DNA from: a virus
Length of the DNA: 22,549 nt
Strand: one strand, 5' to 3'
IMG/VR virus record: IMGVR_UViG_3300025127_000311
Location: 1 to 22,549 of that record
In this document: positions 14,014-22,549 of the stretch, one piece after another
Layout: every line of letters begins with the position of its first letter
How positions within the stretch are numbered: position 1 is the first letter of the stretch
Program-made: the position numbers and the translations under genes
The notes under the pieces: generated by a model
The model's database searches: none
What the model saw: the letters and a program-made list of their open reading frames with translations, nothing else
What the model was told of the DNA's origin: nothing

Positions 14014-16113
14014 ATGGCATTATCACGGGAACAGGAACTACAAAGAGACATACAGCGAGCAGAACTAGCCCAGCAAAGAGCAGTAAATGAAGAGGCTGCA
14101 GCCGCGGCATTAGCTGATGGGCTAGAAAAAAGTGAAAAACAACTTGCAGCACAAACTAAACAATTAAACCAAGCTGATTTGCTTGTCGCGAGGCAAGAAG
14201 AATTAGTTAAGCTTTATGAGTCACTAGGTCCTACTTTCGCAGCACAAGCAGCAACGGCAAGGAGTGAATTAGCTACCAGACAAAGTGTAGTTGATGCTTT
14301 AAAAGCAACAGTTAAAACTCAAGAAAAAGTATTAGAATATCAAAAGATTATTGCTGCCGACGCAGATCAGATTTTAACTACTTTTTTGGGAATTACTAGC
14401 GAAACCAAACAATTTGGTAAATCATTAAAAGCTGCTGGCTCACCGACAAAGCTATTGAAAGATAGATTTGCAGCTGCAAAATCTGAAGTTAAAAAAATTG
14501 GTGGCAATGCTTTAGCTTTAAATGCTGCACTTAAAACTGGATCAGCGATAGCAAAAGATCTTGGTAAAGCTTTATTAGCAGTGGCTCAAATAACTTTAGA
14601 GCCTGTAAAAAACGCTGTAAATTTTGAACAAGCTATAAGAAAAGGTCGCGAAGAAATTGATTCATTTAAAGTCGCTGCAAGAGATTTAGGTATATTAGAA
14701 TCTGGTGGTATAGATAGGTTCTTTAAAAGCATGACTAGTCTCCGAGCTGGCACTAGAGCAACGAGAGAAGAATTAAAAAATGTAACATTAGAATTATTTA
14801 ATTCATCTAATGCATTTAGAGAATTAACTGCTGCAAACGACCCAGCCACGCGATCATTAACCAAAACAGCTTTTTTATTACAAAGAAGATTGAATGTTTC
14901 CATTAAAGATGTATCTGGAATAGCAGAAAAACTATCACTTTCTTTTGGACTCACGGGAGAAGAAGCAACAGATTTCGCATCTTCTCTTGCAGTTTTAGCA
15001 GACGAGATGGGGTTAAAGGCTAATAAAGTGCTTTCAGAAACTCCACAGTTGATGAGCACCTTATCAAAATTTAATATTCCAGATTTACAAAGAGAGATAT
15101 TAAAACTAGGTAAGATCCAACAAATGACCGGTATATCTCTAGACCAAATGATGGGCTCATTAGAAAAATTTACAACTTTCGAAGGAGCACTAACTGCTGC
15201 AGCGAATTTAAACGCTGTTTTTGGCACTACTGTTGATGGCTTAGAATTAATGGATACTGTTATGATGAAAGGTCCCATTGCAGGCTTTATACAGCTAAGA
15301 AAGACACTAGAGGCAACAGGAATACAAATAGATAAATTAAATTTTGCACAATTAAGATCATTGTCAAGCACGCTAGGGCTGTTGCCTGAGCAATTGCTAG
15401 CATTTGGTAAAGTTTCTGCAGAGGAATTCGAGAATATAACAGCAGGTAGCATGTCAGGAGCAGATGCTATAGCCAAGCTCAGGGCAGCACAGGGTGAAGG
15501 TGAGACTATAGAAGAGATTCAAAATCAACTACAAAATGATCTCATAGAAGCAATTCAAGGTCAAATCACGGCTACTCACGACAACACAAAGGCGTTATTG
15601 GAGGCAGCAAAACTAGACCCGGAATCTGCTAGTGTTATTGAAAGATTTAAAAAGCCAATTATGCAAGCTATCGGGGCAGTTGGCGGGGCTGCTCTTGGCA
15701 CTGTTACAATGGGTCCAGGTGCTGGTACTGCAGCCGGAGCATACATGGGATTTGAGGGCATGGGTCAGCTATCCACTGCTTTTGCACCTGGAGCCACTTA
15801 CGTTAGTAAACCAACCCTTTCAAAGATGGGTGAAGCTGGTGGTACAGAAATACATGATTCTCTTAGAACTATGGCGAGACCTATGGCTCCAAGTGTTGAA
15901 ACCACATCGGGTATAACTGCTGTTTTAAATACTGGAGATAGAGTGACACGAGATCCATCACTTGGAAAACCAACAAACTTAACAGTAAACTTTTTCGCTC
16001 CAGACGGCTCTTTACAAAAGAGCACAACACAAACAATTAGTCCGGGAGAAACAGATAAAGCATTTAATCATTTTTTAGAGGAGCACGTTGGCTTACTTGG
16101 CTCCACTGCTTAA
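14014..16113 (+). CDS. Tail tape measure protein
   Basis: A 699-residue, Ala/Leu/Lys/Glu-rich, largely helical protein. Residues 1-115 form a long coiled coil (QRDIQRAELAQQR and later KQLAAQTKQLN). Residues 115-500 are helical with Gly/Ala breaks. A Gly/Ala-rich hydrophobic segment at about 548-592 (AVGGAALG and AGTAAGAYMG) resembles the membrane-active stretch of tape measures. The C-terminus is beta-rich (LTVNFFAPDG). Tape measures fix tail length and leave the tail first at infection. T4 gp29, 590 residues, sets a tail of about 100 nm, so the length here suggests a somewhat longer tail. It follows the chaperone genes as usual. The ribosome binding site is weak (TAGGAT), so translation may rely on coupling to the preceding gene. 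Confidence 0.87.
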   Translation: MALSREQELQRDIQRAELAQQRAVNEEAAAAALADGLEKSEKQLAAQTKQLNQADLLVARQEELVKLYESLGPTFAAQAATARSELATRQSVVDALKATVKTQEKVLEYQKIIAADADQILTTFLGITSETKQFGKSLKAAGSPTKLLKDRFAAAKSEVKKIGGNALALNAALKTGSAIAKDLGKALLAVAQITLEPVKNAVNFEQAIRKGREEIDSFKVAARDLGILESGGIDRFFKSMTSLRAGTRATREELKNVTLELFNSSNAFRELTAANDPATRSLTKTAFLLQRRLNVSIKDVSGIAEKLSLSFGLTGEEATDFASSLAVLADEMGLKANKVLSETPQLMSTLSKFNIPDLQREILKLGKIQQMTGISLDQMMGSLEKFTTFEGALTAAANLNAVFGTTVDGLELMDTVMMKGPIAGFIQLRKTLEATGIQIDKLNFAQLRSLSSTLGLLPEQLLAFGKVSAEEFENITAGSMSGADAIAKLRAAQGEGETIEEIQNQLQNDLIEAIQGQITATHDNTKALLEAAKLDPESASVIERFKKPIMQAIGAVGGAALGTVTMGPGAGTAAGAYMGFEGMGQLSTAFAPGATYVSKPTLSKMGEAGGTEIHDSLRTMARPMAPSVETTSGITAVLNTGDRVTRDPSLGKPTNLTVNFFAPDGSLQKSTTQTISPGETDKAFNHFLEEHVGLLGSTA

Positions 16114-16138
16114 TCATAAAAATAATTTTAACAAATAA

Positions 16139-16148
16139 ACTACTTATT
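16139..16148 (+). promoter_or_regulatory. Intergenic motif ACTACTTATT directly before an SD-less start
   Basis: A motif copy only two bases before the ATG at 16151. An in-frame TAA at 16136-16138 rules out any upstream start, and no purine-rich ribosome binding site exists in the gap. If the motif were a promoter, the mRNA would be leaderless or nearly so. Confidence 0.35.
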
Positions 16149-16150
16149 AT

Positions 16151-17107
16151 ATGCCTGTTGGAAACTCACAAAAAGGTTATGAAGCTATATCTATAAAGCC
16201 TCTCCACATTAAACAACAACCTAGACTTTATTTTAATTCCATAATTACAGAATATTCAGACTCTTGGACTCCGCAATGGTCCGCAACAAATGTTTATGGT
16301 AGAATGGACCCTGTTGCAACTTACGGAGGAACCAGTAGAGAATTAACATTGAGTTTTCGCGTGATATCAGATTCAGTTGCAGAAGCAAGAGAGAACATGA
16401 TAAAAATAGAAAAATTGATACAATATCAATATCCTACTTATCAAACTGCCACCGGTGGAACAAAAATTATGAACTCTCCACCTTACTTTGAATTAACCTT
16501 TCTTAATCTTCTTAAAAGCAATAAAAAACAAGGATCGAAATTAACTGGCTATATAAATGGAGCGATACAAATAAACCCTGGTTTTCAAACAAAAGAGCAG
16601 GCTCAATTCTTTTCTCCTGGTTTTGATAAAATATTTTTCTCTGACGTCACAATAAGCTTAAGATTACAAGTACTACATCAAGGTGCGATTGGTTGGACTA
16701 ATTCTAGTTTTTCTCATAAAAGTTATCCATATAATGTTGATCTCGGCAGCACACTCAATCCTGATGACGCCACCAATCCAAGTGCACCTGGTACACCAGC
16801 TGAACAAGCTGACGGAGAAAAAGGAAGTGACACTAATGCAAAGCCGTCCGCAGCTGCGACTGATGGTGAACTAACTCAGGCTCAAAGAGATGCAGCTACG
16901 AGGAAAAAACAACTGGAGAGAATTCAAAAAGCAAAAAGTTCAGTCGCAGCAGCTGCAGAAAGAGCACAAAAAGATTTAGATATCCTTAAGGCTCAAGCCG
17001 AGGGCTTCTTTGATAAAAAAACCAGTGGTCAAAAAGCAGGTGCCAAAGCCGCGGCAGCTCTAAAAGCTAAAAGAGCCAAAGAGAAACAGAACGCGGGAAA
17101 AAAATGA
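16151..17107 (+). CDS. Baseplate / tail-tube initiator-type protein (gp48/gp54 position)
   Basis: 318 residues in two parts. Residues 1-190 are a beta-rich domain with YSDSWTPQWSATNVYGRMDP (about 35-54) and GGTSRELTLSFRV (about 58-70), PYFELTFLNLL (about 114-124), GYINGAIQINPGF (about 135-147) and a final strand with RLQVLHQGAIGW (about 174-185). Residues 195-318 are a Lys/Ala/Glu-rich low-complexity and coiled-coil tail (QRDAATRKKQLERIQKAK). I recognise the first part as a common baseplate protein of myoviruses placed after the tape measure, comparable in position to T4 gp48/gp54, but I cannot tell which. There is no visible Shine-Dalgarno sequence, and the start is fixed by an in-frame stop 13 bases upstream. 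It is followed by the gp53-like gene. Confidence 0.62.
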   Translation: MPVGNSQKGYEAISIKPLHIKQQPRLYFNSIITEYSDSWTPQWSATNVYGRMDPVATYGGTSRELTLSFRVISDSVAEARENMIKIEKLIQYQYPTYQTATGGTKIMNSPPYFELTFLNLLKSNKKQGSKLTGYINGAIQINPGFQTKEQAQFFSPGFDKIFFSDVTISLRLQVLHQGAIGWTNSSFSHKSYPYNVDLGSTLNPDDATNPSAPGTPAEQADGEKGSDTNAKPSAAATDGELTQAQRDAATRKKQLERIQKAKSSVAAAAERAQKDLDILKAQAEGFFDKKTSGQKAGAKAAAALKAKRAKEKQNAGKK

Positions 17108-17129
17108 TAATTAAGGTAAGAAATATAAT

Positions 17130-17480
17130 ATGGCTATAACAAGATACAACGAACGATTTATAAGAACAACAAATGAAGATGTGTATACTTACTCTCCCAT
17201 CTTTAAAAAAAGAGGAATAACTTCCATTGAAAACTATTCTACAGCTGTGTTAATATATCCTAGTCCAGAAGAATTAGCAGAAATAACAGAAATAACTGCC
17301 GTATGGGGTGTTGGTAGTAAATACTTTAATTTAGCTAAAGAATATTATGATAATGAAAAGTATTGGTGGATTATCGCTTGGTACAATTTAAGACCACTAG
17401 AAACAGACTTTAAACCCGGAGACGTAGTTAAGATACCAACACCATTGGAAACGATATTAACAGCTTTTGGTATTCTGTAA
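17130..17480 (+). CDS. gp53: Baseplate wedge protein, T4 gp53-like
   Basis: 116 residues, shorter than T4 gp53 (196). The C-terminal half holds the diagnostic YYDNEKYWWIIAWYN block (72-86) and then PGDVVKIPTPLE (96-107), the LysM-like end seen in gp53 and related baseplate proteins that bind the wedge core. The N-terminal half (MAITRYNERF, then YSTAVLIYPSPEEL at 36-49) is a short extended segment typical of the family. It acts inside the baseplate, joining wedges to the hub. AAGG lies 12 bases from the ATG, a poor site. It ends 10 bases before the large hub-like gene. Confidence 0.75.
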   Translation: MAITRYNERFIRTTNEDVYTYSPIFKKRGITSIENYSTAVLIYPSPEELAEITEITAVWGVGSKYFNLAKEYYDNEKYWWIIAWYNLRPLETDFKPGDVVKIPTPLETILTAFGIL

Positions 17481-17490
17481 GGGATAAAAA

Positions 17491-20400
17491 ATGGTAGATA
17501 AAAAAAAACAAGCAGAGATAAACGATCTACTTCGATACACTCAACAACAAGTTCCAAGTTTTAGTCCGCAATGTTTTTTGCTAGAGAAAGCAGCTGCAAT
17601 ATCTGCCGCTGCGATTGACGGCAGCATCGATGTTTCTGACCCAGGCTCAACCTCTTCAACTAAAAAAGAAACACCAGTAAGACAACTGGGTCTTGAATTT
17701 AATGGTAATAAAATATCCACCAACGATGTTCAAAACTTTAGCTCAAACTTACAATATATTCAACATATTACAAAACTTCAGAAAAAAAACTTTCAGCAAT
17801 ATTTTAAATTTGCCCCCGAAGATATTGCTCAAATGTCTCATTTTATGTCTATAACAGAAACATTTACAGATAAAGAAGGAGCTGTTCTTCTTGAAGATCC
17901 CGTAATGAACACTGAAAAAAACCTTAAAGACTTTGATGACCCAAAACAAATATTAACTGCCCCTTCAACTAGGCAAGCCGCTGGTATAGAAAGTATAAAT
18001 GTAGATTTTGTAGGAATTGATTCGTTTACTAAAAAACAAGTAATGCTAAAAGCTAAATTCTTTTTTCAAGATATTCGAACTATGTTAGACGATCCTTATG
18101 CTAAATTGTTTATATTGAAAACTGCAGTTGGAGAATCAGATGATTCGGATAAAAAGCTGTTTCGATCATTAGATTTTCATATTGGTTGGAAATCTAGCAA
18201 TAAAAAAATCAAGTCAGCGGTAGAAAATTTGAACCTAAATATAAGAACTCATTTAACGGGTTACACTTTTGATACTAGACAAGATGGTTCTATTGTTGTC
18301 GATGCAACTTATAGAGGGTACTACATAGAAGGGTTTGCCGGTCCACAAGCTAACTTATTAGAAATAGCTAAGACAAGATTTTTAGAAATTAAACAAAGAC
18401 AAGATGAAATCAATGCAAAAAAAATATCAATTTCAAAAAGAAGCAAAAAACAAGTAAATGAAGCCGCATTGATATTATTTGTTTTAAGAGAAGCAAGGTC
18501 AGTAATCGATAATGCAATTAGTCCTGCCGTGGTAAAAGAAAGAAATATGGGCAGCAGAGCTGGTGTGGGAATGTCATACGCAGATTGGGCGGCAACGTAT
18601 TTTTATACAGATGAGGGTGCAGCCAAAGCAGCCGTTGATAGAATTTACGAAACAATTAGAAAAAATATTACAGCACAGATAAAAGCGTCCACAAAAAAAC
18701 AAAGGTTGCTTAAAATTAAATCAACGACAGGCGCGGATTTAGAAAAAAATATTATAAAAAAACAAAATGAGATTATAGAGCCAATATTAAAAAAGCTTTT
18801 TTCGGACCATACGCAACCCATGAGTAACTACGTGGTAAAAAAAACAACTTTAACTTCCAGTGCTGAATTGTTGTACGCTGATTTATCTCATGGGATATCT
18901 ACAAAAAAGAAATTAGTTGATAAAAATTTATCCACATCCAAATCAAATTTAAGAAATTCTAAAAAGACAGCATTTGAATTACAACTTAGATTGGCTGCTT
19001 TAGCTAGATTGAGAGCTTTACAGATTATATCCGAAAAATTAGTTTCTTCTGGAGATATAAAGTATGCTAAAATTCCCAGAGATGTAGTTAGAAATTTTAA
19101 GTTAGGTGCGGCTTCTGCTTCAAGAGTTGATATCGATGCTGCTTTAAGAGCACTTGGCGGCAATGCTTCCGCGTATGTTAAAGATAAAGTAAAGTTAAAT
19201 TCAAAAGATTTCAACTCAGAAAACTTTCAAATTGTTCCGTTTGTTTTTCTAGGTCATCTTTTAGAAAATATATTAAATGTACCCGCTAGGTATATACAAA
19301 AGGGTGGGAGTGGAAATGCTGTCCCGGATTCAAACTTTACTGTTTACGATATGATGAAGCTAGCCGGGTCTGATGTGAGAATAGATCTTGGTTATTTATC
19401 TTATAACGCACCCTATACAGGTAGAAGAATAAACAATCTTCTATTATATTATCTACCTATTTCTTTAATTGACTTAAATAATTTTTTTAACAGAATTGTT
19501 TTAGCAAAGGGGATGATATATTATTCTTTTAATGATTTTATTAATGATTTGCTAAATAAATTTGTCACAGGTGTTTTTTCGTCTTGCTCAAAAGAATCAA
19601 ATACAAAAACTTTAGGTGTGCCAAAAATAGAAACAACTATAGGAAACTTGCCAGAAAGTAAAAAGAATAGTTCTAAACAAAAAACTACTCAATTTTTTAT
19701 TCACGGCGGCAAAGAAACAATTAATGATCTAATAAAATCCGGTATCACATCAAGAAGTTTTGGAAAATACAATCCAAATTTAGATGCAAATATACCTCAT
19801 TTTTTTGTATTTGGAAAAACAACAGGTATTGAAAAAAACATAAAATTAAGCGATATAGCAGACGCTCAACTTAAATCGGCAATATATTATAGCCCCAGAG
19901 AATCTTTAACTAACGATATGGATGGTAACGAACAGCTACAAAGAACCGGGTTTATACCTGCTGTGTTTAAAGCTGAAGTTGAAACTATCGGTTTTCCACT
20001 GATAAATATAGGGCAGCTAATTTATATTGATCTAAAACCTACAATCAATCCACAGTTGGCTAAATCTAGACCATTTGACGCCAGCGGTTATTATGGAATT
20101 CGTAAGGTATCTCACACAATAACAAGAGATAGTTTTACCACAAGTATTTCGGCTATAATACAAATATCTGATACAAATAGAGAGAAACTGAGCGAAGGTA
20201 TTGGAGATGTTGTCCCATTAAAAGGCGGTAGGTTTGTGTCAACCAGTGTAGCCGCTAATAGTGCTTGGGAAACATCATCTGAAAAAGCAGAGGTTCATGA
20301 ACCAGAAACAGTGAATGTAGTAGAGCCCGACATAAACTATGAGACCGTTAGATTGGGTGGCGATAGTACCCGATTAACATGGTTTAGAGAGCTTAAAAAA

Positions 20401-20880
20401 GGATTTGAAAATAATTTTGATAAGACATTCGTAGATGCCCTCTACGGCGACGGCAGCACTATTGATGGCTTTGTTGATACAGATCCAGCTTTATTCGAGG
20501 CACTTAAACCATTTGCGTCCGCTACGTACGCCGGTGGGGATATTTCGCCAGAGAGAGTTGTTTATTTTCAAGGTCTTGGCACAGATTTAAGTAAAATTGT
20601 ATCGGGAGGAGTTGCTTTCGGCGGTAGTTTTGCGGACGCCGGTGTTAAATCTATATCAAATTTAACATCTAGTGATGAATCTTTTTCTTACAGTAAAATT
20701 GTTGACTATTTACAAACTAGCGATGGCGGCGGATTTGAACAAATTGATGCTGAAATTATTGCTGGTTTGCTCGCGTCGGAAGATGAAAGACTTCCTAGAT
20801 TTTCTGGTTATCTTATAATAAGACAATTTGATGAGGAAGATGAGTTTGAAATTAAATTTGTGGAAACACCTGATCTATAA
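17491..20880 (+). CDS. Very large baseplate hub-like protein (1129 aa)
   Basis: Not recognised as one named protein; domains suggest a baseplate hub. Residues about 165-295 (from GIESINVDFVGIDSF to VVDATYRGYYIEG) form a beta-rich, tube-like domain. Residues about 300-560 are Lys/Ala-rich helices. Residues about 575-720 mix helices and aromatic segments (LLLYYLPISLIDLNNFF). Residues about 826-890 (AEVETIGFPLINIGQLIYIDL, then YYGIRKVSHTITRDSFTTSI) match the G-x-P...G-x-x-I-Y-I pattern found in gp27/gpD-type hub domains. The last 190 residues are acidic with Gly/Ser loops. T4 gp27 is only 391 residues, so this would be a fused or expanded hub. No lysozyme domain is visible. AAGGGAT gives a good start. 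Arg is mostly AGA, unlike the capsid gene. Confidence 0.6.
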   Translation: MVDKKKQAEINDLLRYTQQQVPSFSPQCFLLEKAAAISAAAIDGSIDVSDPGSTSSTKKETPVRQLGLEFNGNKISTNDVQNFSSNLQYIQHITKLQKKNFQQYFKFAPEDIAQMSHFMSITETFTDKEGAVLLEDPVMNTEKNLKDFDDPKQILTAPSTRQAAGIESINVDFVGIDSFTKKQVMLKAKFFFQDIRTMLDDPYAKLFILKTAVGESDDSDKKLFRSLDFHIGWKSSNKKIKSAVENLNLNIRTHLTGYTFDTRQDGSIVVDATYRGYYIEGFAGPQANLLEIAKTRFLEIKQRQDEINAKKISISKRSKKQVNEAALILFVLREARSVIDNAISPAVVKERNMGSRAGVGMSYADWAATYFYTDEGAAKAAVDRIYETIRKNITAQIKASTKKQRLLKIKSTTGADLEKNIIKKQNEIIEPILKKLFSDHTQPMSNYVVKKTTLTSSAELLYADLSHGISTKKKLVDKNLSTSKSNLRNSKKTAFELQLRLAALARLRALQIISEKLVSSGDIKYAKIPRDVVRNFKLGAASASRVDIDAALRALGGNASAYVKDKVKLNSKDFNSENFQIVPFVFLGHLLENILNVPARYIQKGGSGNAVPDSNFTVYDMMKLAGSDVRIDLGYLSYNAPYTGRRINNLLLYYLPISLIDLNNFFNRIVLAKGMIYYSFNDFINDLLNKFVTGVFSSCSKESNTKTLGVPKIETTIGNLPESKKNSSKQKTTQFFIHGGKETINDLIKSGITSRSFGKYNPNLDANIPHFFVFGKTTGIEKNIKLSDIADAQLKSAIYYSPRESLTNDMDGNEQLQRTGFIPAVFKAEVETIGFPLINIGQLIYIDLKPTINPQLAKSRPFDASGYYGIRKVSHTITRDSFTTSISAIIQISDTNREKLSEGIGDVVPLKGGRFVSTSVAANSAWETSSEKAEVHEPETVNVVEPDINYETVRLGGDSTRLTWFRELKKGFENNFDKTFVDALYGDGSTIDGFVDTDPALFEALKPFASATYAGGDISPERVVYFQGLGTDLSKIVSGGVAFGGSFADAGVKSISNLTSSDESFSYSKIVDYLQTSDGGGFEQIDAEIIAGLLASEDERLPRFSGYLIIRQFDEEDEFEIKFVETPDL

Positions 20881-20954
20881 TGAAAGCTAGTTAAATACAC
20901 ATCTGAATAATAAGTGACTTAAAATTAATTTTTTGTTTTTCTAATTATATTGAA

Positions 20955-22358
20955 ATGCCAAAATATTATCCGCCATTCGCTGCATCTAGCGGAGAAACTT
21001 TACAAAGTAAATTTCTTTATGATGAAAGAGAGTACTATAAGCTTCAAACAAAAGAATTGTTTGAAGAGGCTAAAGAAAACTATATTGATCTTTGGTATGA
21101 AACGCCTTTTTATGGTAAAGTTAATCCTAATGGCGAATTTGTATATCCAATGAAAAAATTTATCAGAAGCCCAATGCAAATCGATGCAGCTGGAAATCCA
21201 AATCTAATAGGTTTTGATTTTGCATTAAAAGCATTAAATGAATATTTGTTTTTTTTGACAAGAGGGTTTGCTGCCGGCAGGACTGGATTGAATCTTTTGT
21301 TAAATAATTTTAAAGTTGTTTCAAGCTACGTAGACCCTATGGCTCAATATATCGATCATGTATCAAAAAATATGAATATTTTTAATGATTATGTTATAAG
21401 AACTGGTAAATATTCAAAAATAGTCGACTTTGAAACATTTACTTGTGAGCTTTTAGATGCACTAGAATCTGTTAATGAAAGTTTAACTTTTTTTCACCAT
21501 TTTACTAGTAATAAAACAAACTTAAGTTCTACGGGGCTGTCGTTTAGATTTTTAGATGCAGATCAAGATGACGATTATATAAAAAATAAATATTTTCAGC
21601 ATCCTGAATTTTCAAAATATGTTAGTTCAGCAGCCAATTTCGGCTTTAGAATCAATAAAAATTCTCCATGGGAGATAATTGTCGATGTGAATTCAAAGCC
21701 GATGATGAGTAATAGAAAAATAAAAAGAAAGACTAGGAGTAATTTGTCTCAAAGAGAAGTTGTTGTTGCCGGATATCTTCAAGAAAAGTTAGTAAGGAGT
21801 CCAAGCGATTTTTTTGATAAATACTATAAAAAGGTTATGAGCAATTCATTTCTTAACTTCGAACAGGTGCTAATTTCTTCATATAAACAGTACAGCCAAA
21901 GAATTCTTTACACGGTGGACTATGGAAGACCATATATATCTTTTGATAAGTATTCTAATGTTATATCTGGTAGAGACTACGAGCGAAAGCTTTTAGATCG
22001 CAGGTTGAAACCACTTGAGGTTTATTCCAATAAAAAATATAATCGATTGTTTTTTCTTAAAAAATATGAGAGAATGTTAAACATTGAATTTAAAAATAAA
22101 TTTAACAAACAACAATATGTTACATTTAAAAATAATTTTGACAGGGATATTAATAGAAGTAAAAGTTATGGACAAGCATTAGCAACTTTAGATAAATTTT
22201 ATTCTAACTTAACAAAAATATATGACCCGCAAACTAAAAAATTATTTTGGAACTCTCCAAAAAAACCATTGACTAGTGAATTAAATAATGGTATGATTCA
22301 AACCAAACCTCAACCCACGGTTAGCAAGGTTGTAACTGAATTTATACCGGATATATAA
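20955..22358 (+). CDS. Hypothetical structural-region protein (467 aa)
   Basis: 467 residues, not recognised. The N-terminus (MPKYYPPFAASSGETLQSKFLYD) and the following aromatic, charged segment (about 30-75) look like the start of a virion protein. A helical core with FALKALNEYLFFLTRGFAAGRTGLNLLL (about 88-115) is hydrophobic but broken by charged residues, so it is probably not a membrane anchor. Residues 230-330 are basic (NRKIKRKTRSN). The C-terminal region is Lys/Tyr/Phe/Asn-rich and helical, with an odd repeated KYNRLFFLKKYERMLN-type pattern. The 74-base upstream gap has no Shine-Dalgarno sequence, only A/T-rich DNA with a 12-base palindrome (20921-20932) and TCTAATTATA (20940-20949), near the intergenic motif. 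The stop overlaps the next ATG by one base. It is likely a baseplate-associated or minor virion protein. Confidence 0.75.
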   Translation: MPKYYPPFAASSGETLQSKFLYDEREYYKLQTKELFEEAKENYIDLWYETPFYGKVNPNGEFVYPMKKFIRSPMQIDAAGNPNLIGFDFALKALNEYLFFLTRGFAAGRTGLNLLLNNFKVVSSYVDPMAQYIDHVSKNMNIFNDYVIRTGKYSKIVDFETFTCELLDALESVNESLTFFHHFTSNKTNLSSTGLSFRFLDADQDDDYIKNKYFQHPEFSKYVSSAANFGFRINKNSPWEIIVDVNSKPMMSNRKIKRKTRSNLSQREVVVAGYLQEKLVRSPSDFFDKYYKKVMSNSFLNFEQVLISSYKQYSQRILYTVDYGRPYISFDKYSNVISGRDYERKLLDRRLKPLEVYSNKKYNRLFFLKKYERMLNIEFKNKFNKQQYVTFKNNFDRDINRSKSYGQALATLDKFYSNLTKIYDPQTKKLFWNSPKKPLTSELNNGMIQTKPQPTVSKVVTEFIPDI

Positions 22359-22549
22359 TGCTTTTCCAAACATTCGATGAAAAAAATAAATGTTCGCTAA
22401 TCTACAAAAAGGGAACATTTAGCGAACAAATCACAGATAATTGTACCAAAACTTGGTCTTATGCTACTTATCTACGCGACAAGGAGGTCGAGTATGCTAA
22501 TCTTTACACCGGGGGTAAATCCCTGGACGAGCTTTGCCCAGAAGATTCT
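22358..22549 (+). CDS. Start of a conserved-looking hypothetical gene, cut by the window end
   Basis: The ATG at 22358 overlaps the preceding TAA by one base (TAATG), and the frame stays open for 64 codons to the window end. The visible N-terminus starts MLFQTFDEKNKC and continues with a KTWSYATYL segment (about 35-43) and EVEYANLYTGGKSLDELCPE (about 47-66 by visible count, ending near the window edge). This TWSY...EYA-x-LY-x-GGKSL-x-E-x-CPE layout reminds me of a hypothetical protein common in marine T4-like phages, a resemblance recalled, not tested. Function unknown. Coupled translation with the preceding gene is likely. Confidence 0.7.
   Translation, partial: MLFQTFDEKNKCSLIYKKGTFSEQITDNCTKTWSYATYLRDKEVEYANLYTGGKSLDELCPEDS

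Noticed and set aside
14586-15476. 296-codon minus-strand open frame within the tape measure gene
   Set aside because: It lies entirely opposite a well-supported gene, has irregular composition with many Ser/Asn/Ala from reversed codons, and no promoter or ribosome site.
20921-20940. AAAATTAATTTT palindrome followed by T-rich DNA as a terminator
   Set aside because: The stem has no G-C pairs and almost no loop, so it would be too weak. It is better treated as A/T-rich spacer.

Overview
This window is the structural (late) gene cluster of a T4-related contractile-tailed phage (myovirus). Every gene I can support lies on the + strand, in short, tightly packed transcription units. The DNA is AT-rich. 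The clearest anchors are a gp23-type major capsid protein, a gp22-type prohead scaffold, a gp18-type tail sheath and gp19-type tail tube proteins. The divergence from T4, the long insertions in capsid and sheath, and a phage-encoded ribosomal protein bS21 suggest a marine or aquatic T4-like phage of an AT-rich bacterium. The host cannot be read from the sequence. No tRNA, integrase, transposon, CRISPR array or minus-strand gene was seen.

Layout. (1) 2-1358: the 3' end of an unrecognised gene, a small unknown protein, and a bS21 homologue. (2) 1410-4370: acidic prohead core/scaffold protein with a dockerin-like calcium loop, then the 600-residue major capsid protein, closed by a strong intrinsic terminator. 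(3) 4440-5465: a structured leader, a beta-rich possible virion decoration protein, a second terminator, and a lysine-rich protein. (4) 5502-8119: neck and tail-completion genes resembling gp13, gp14 and gp15. (5) 8166-12562: a very long tail sheath gene and two paralogous tube proteins. (6) 12610-16113: a gp26-like tail-assembly chaperone that seems to be extended by a +1/-2 frameshift at a hairpin-U7 site, a small unknown protein, and the tape measure. (7) 16151-22549: tube-initiator/baseplate, gp53-like wedge, a very large hub-like protein, an unknown 467-residue protein, and the start of another gene.

How it fits together. Scaffold and capsid proteins build the prohead. The gp13/14/15-like proteins close the head and the tail top. 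Sheath and tube polymerise on the baseplate proteins, with length set by the tape measure, which the gp26-like protein and its frameshifted form probably chaperone. Portal, prohead protease and terminase are not in the window. The most unusual points are bS21 inside the head operon, the frameshift element, the calcium-loop motif in the scaffold, the duplicated tube, the insertions in capsid and sheath, and a recurring intergenic motif ACTANTTANT just upstream of many start codons.
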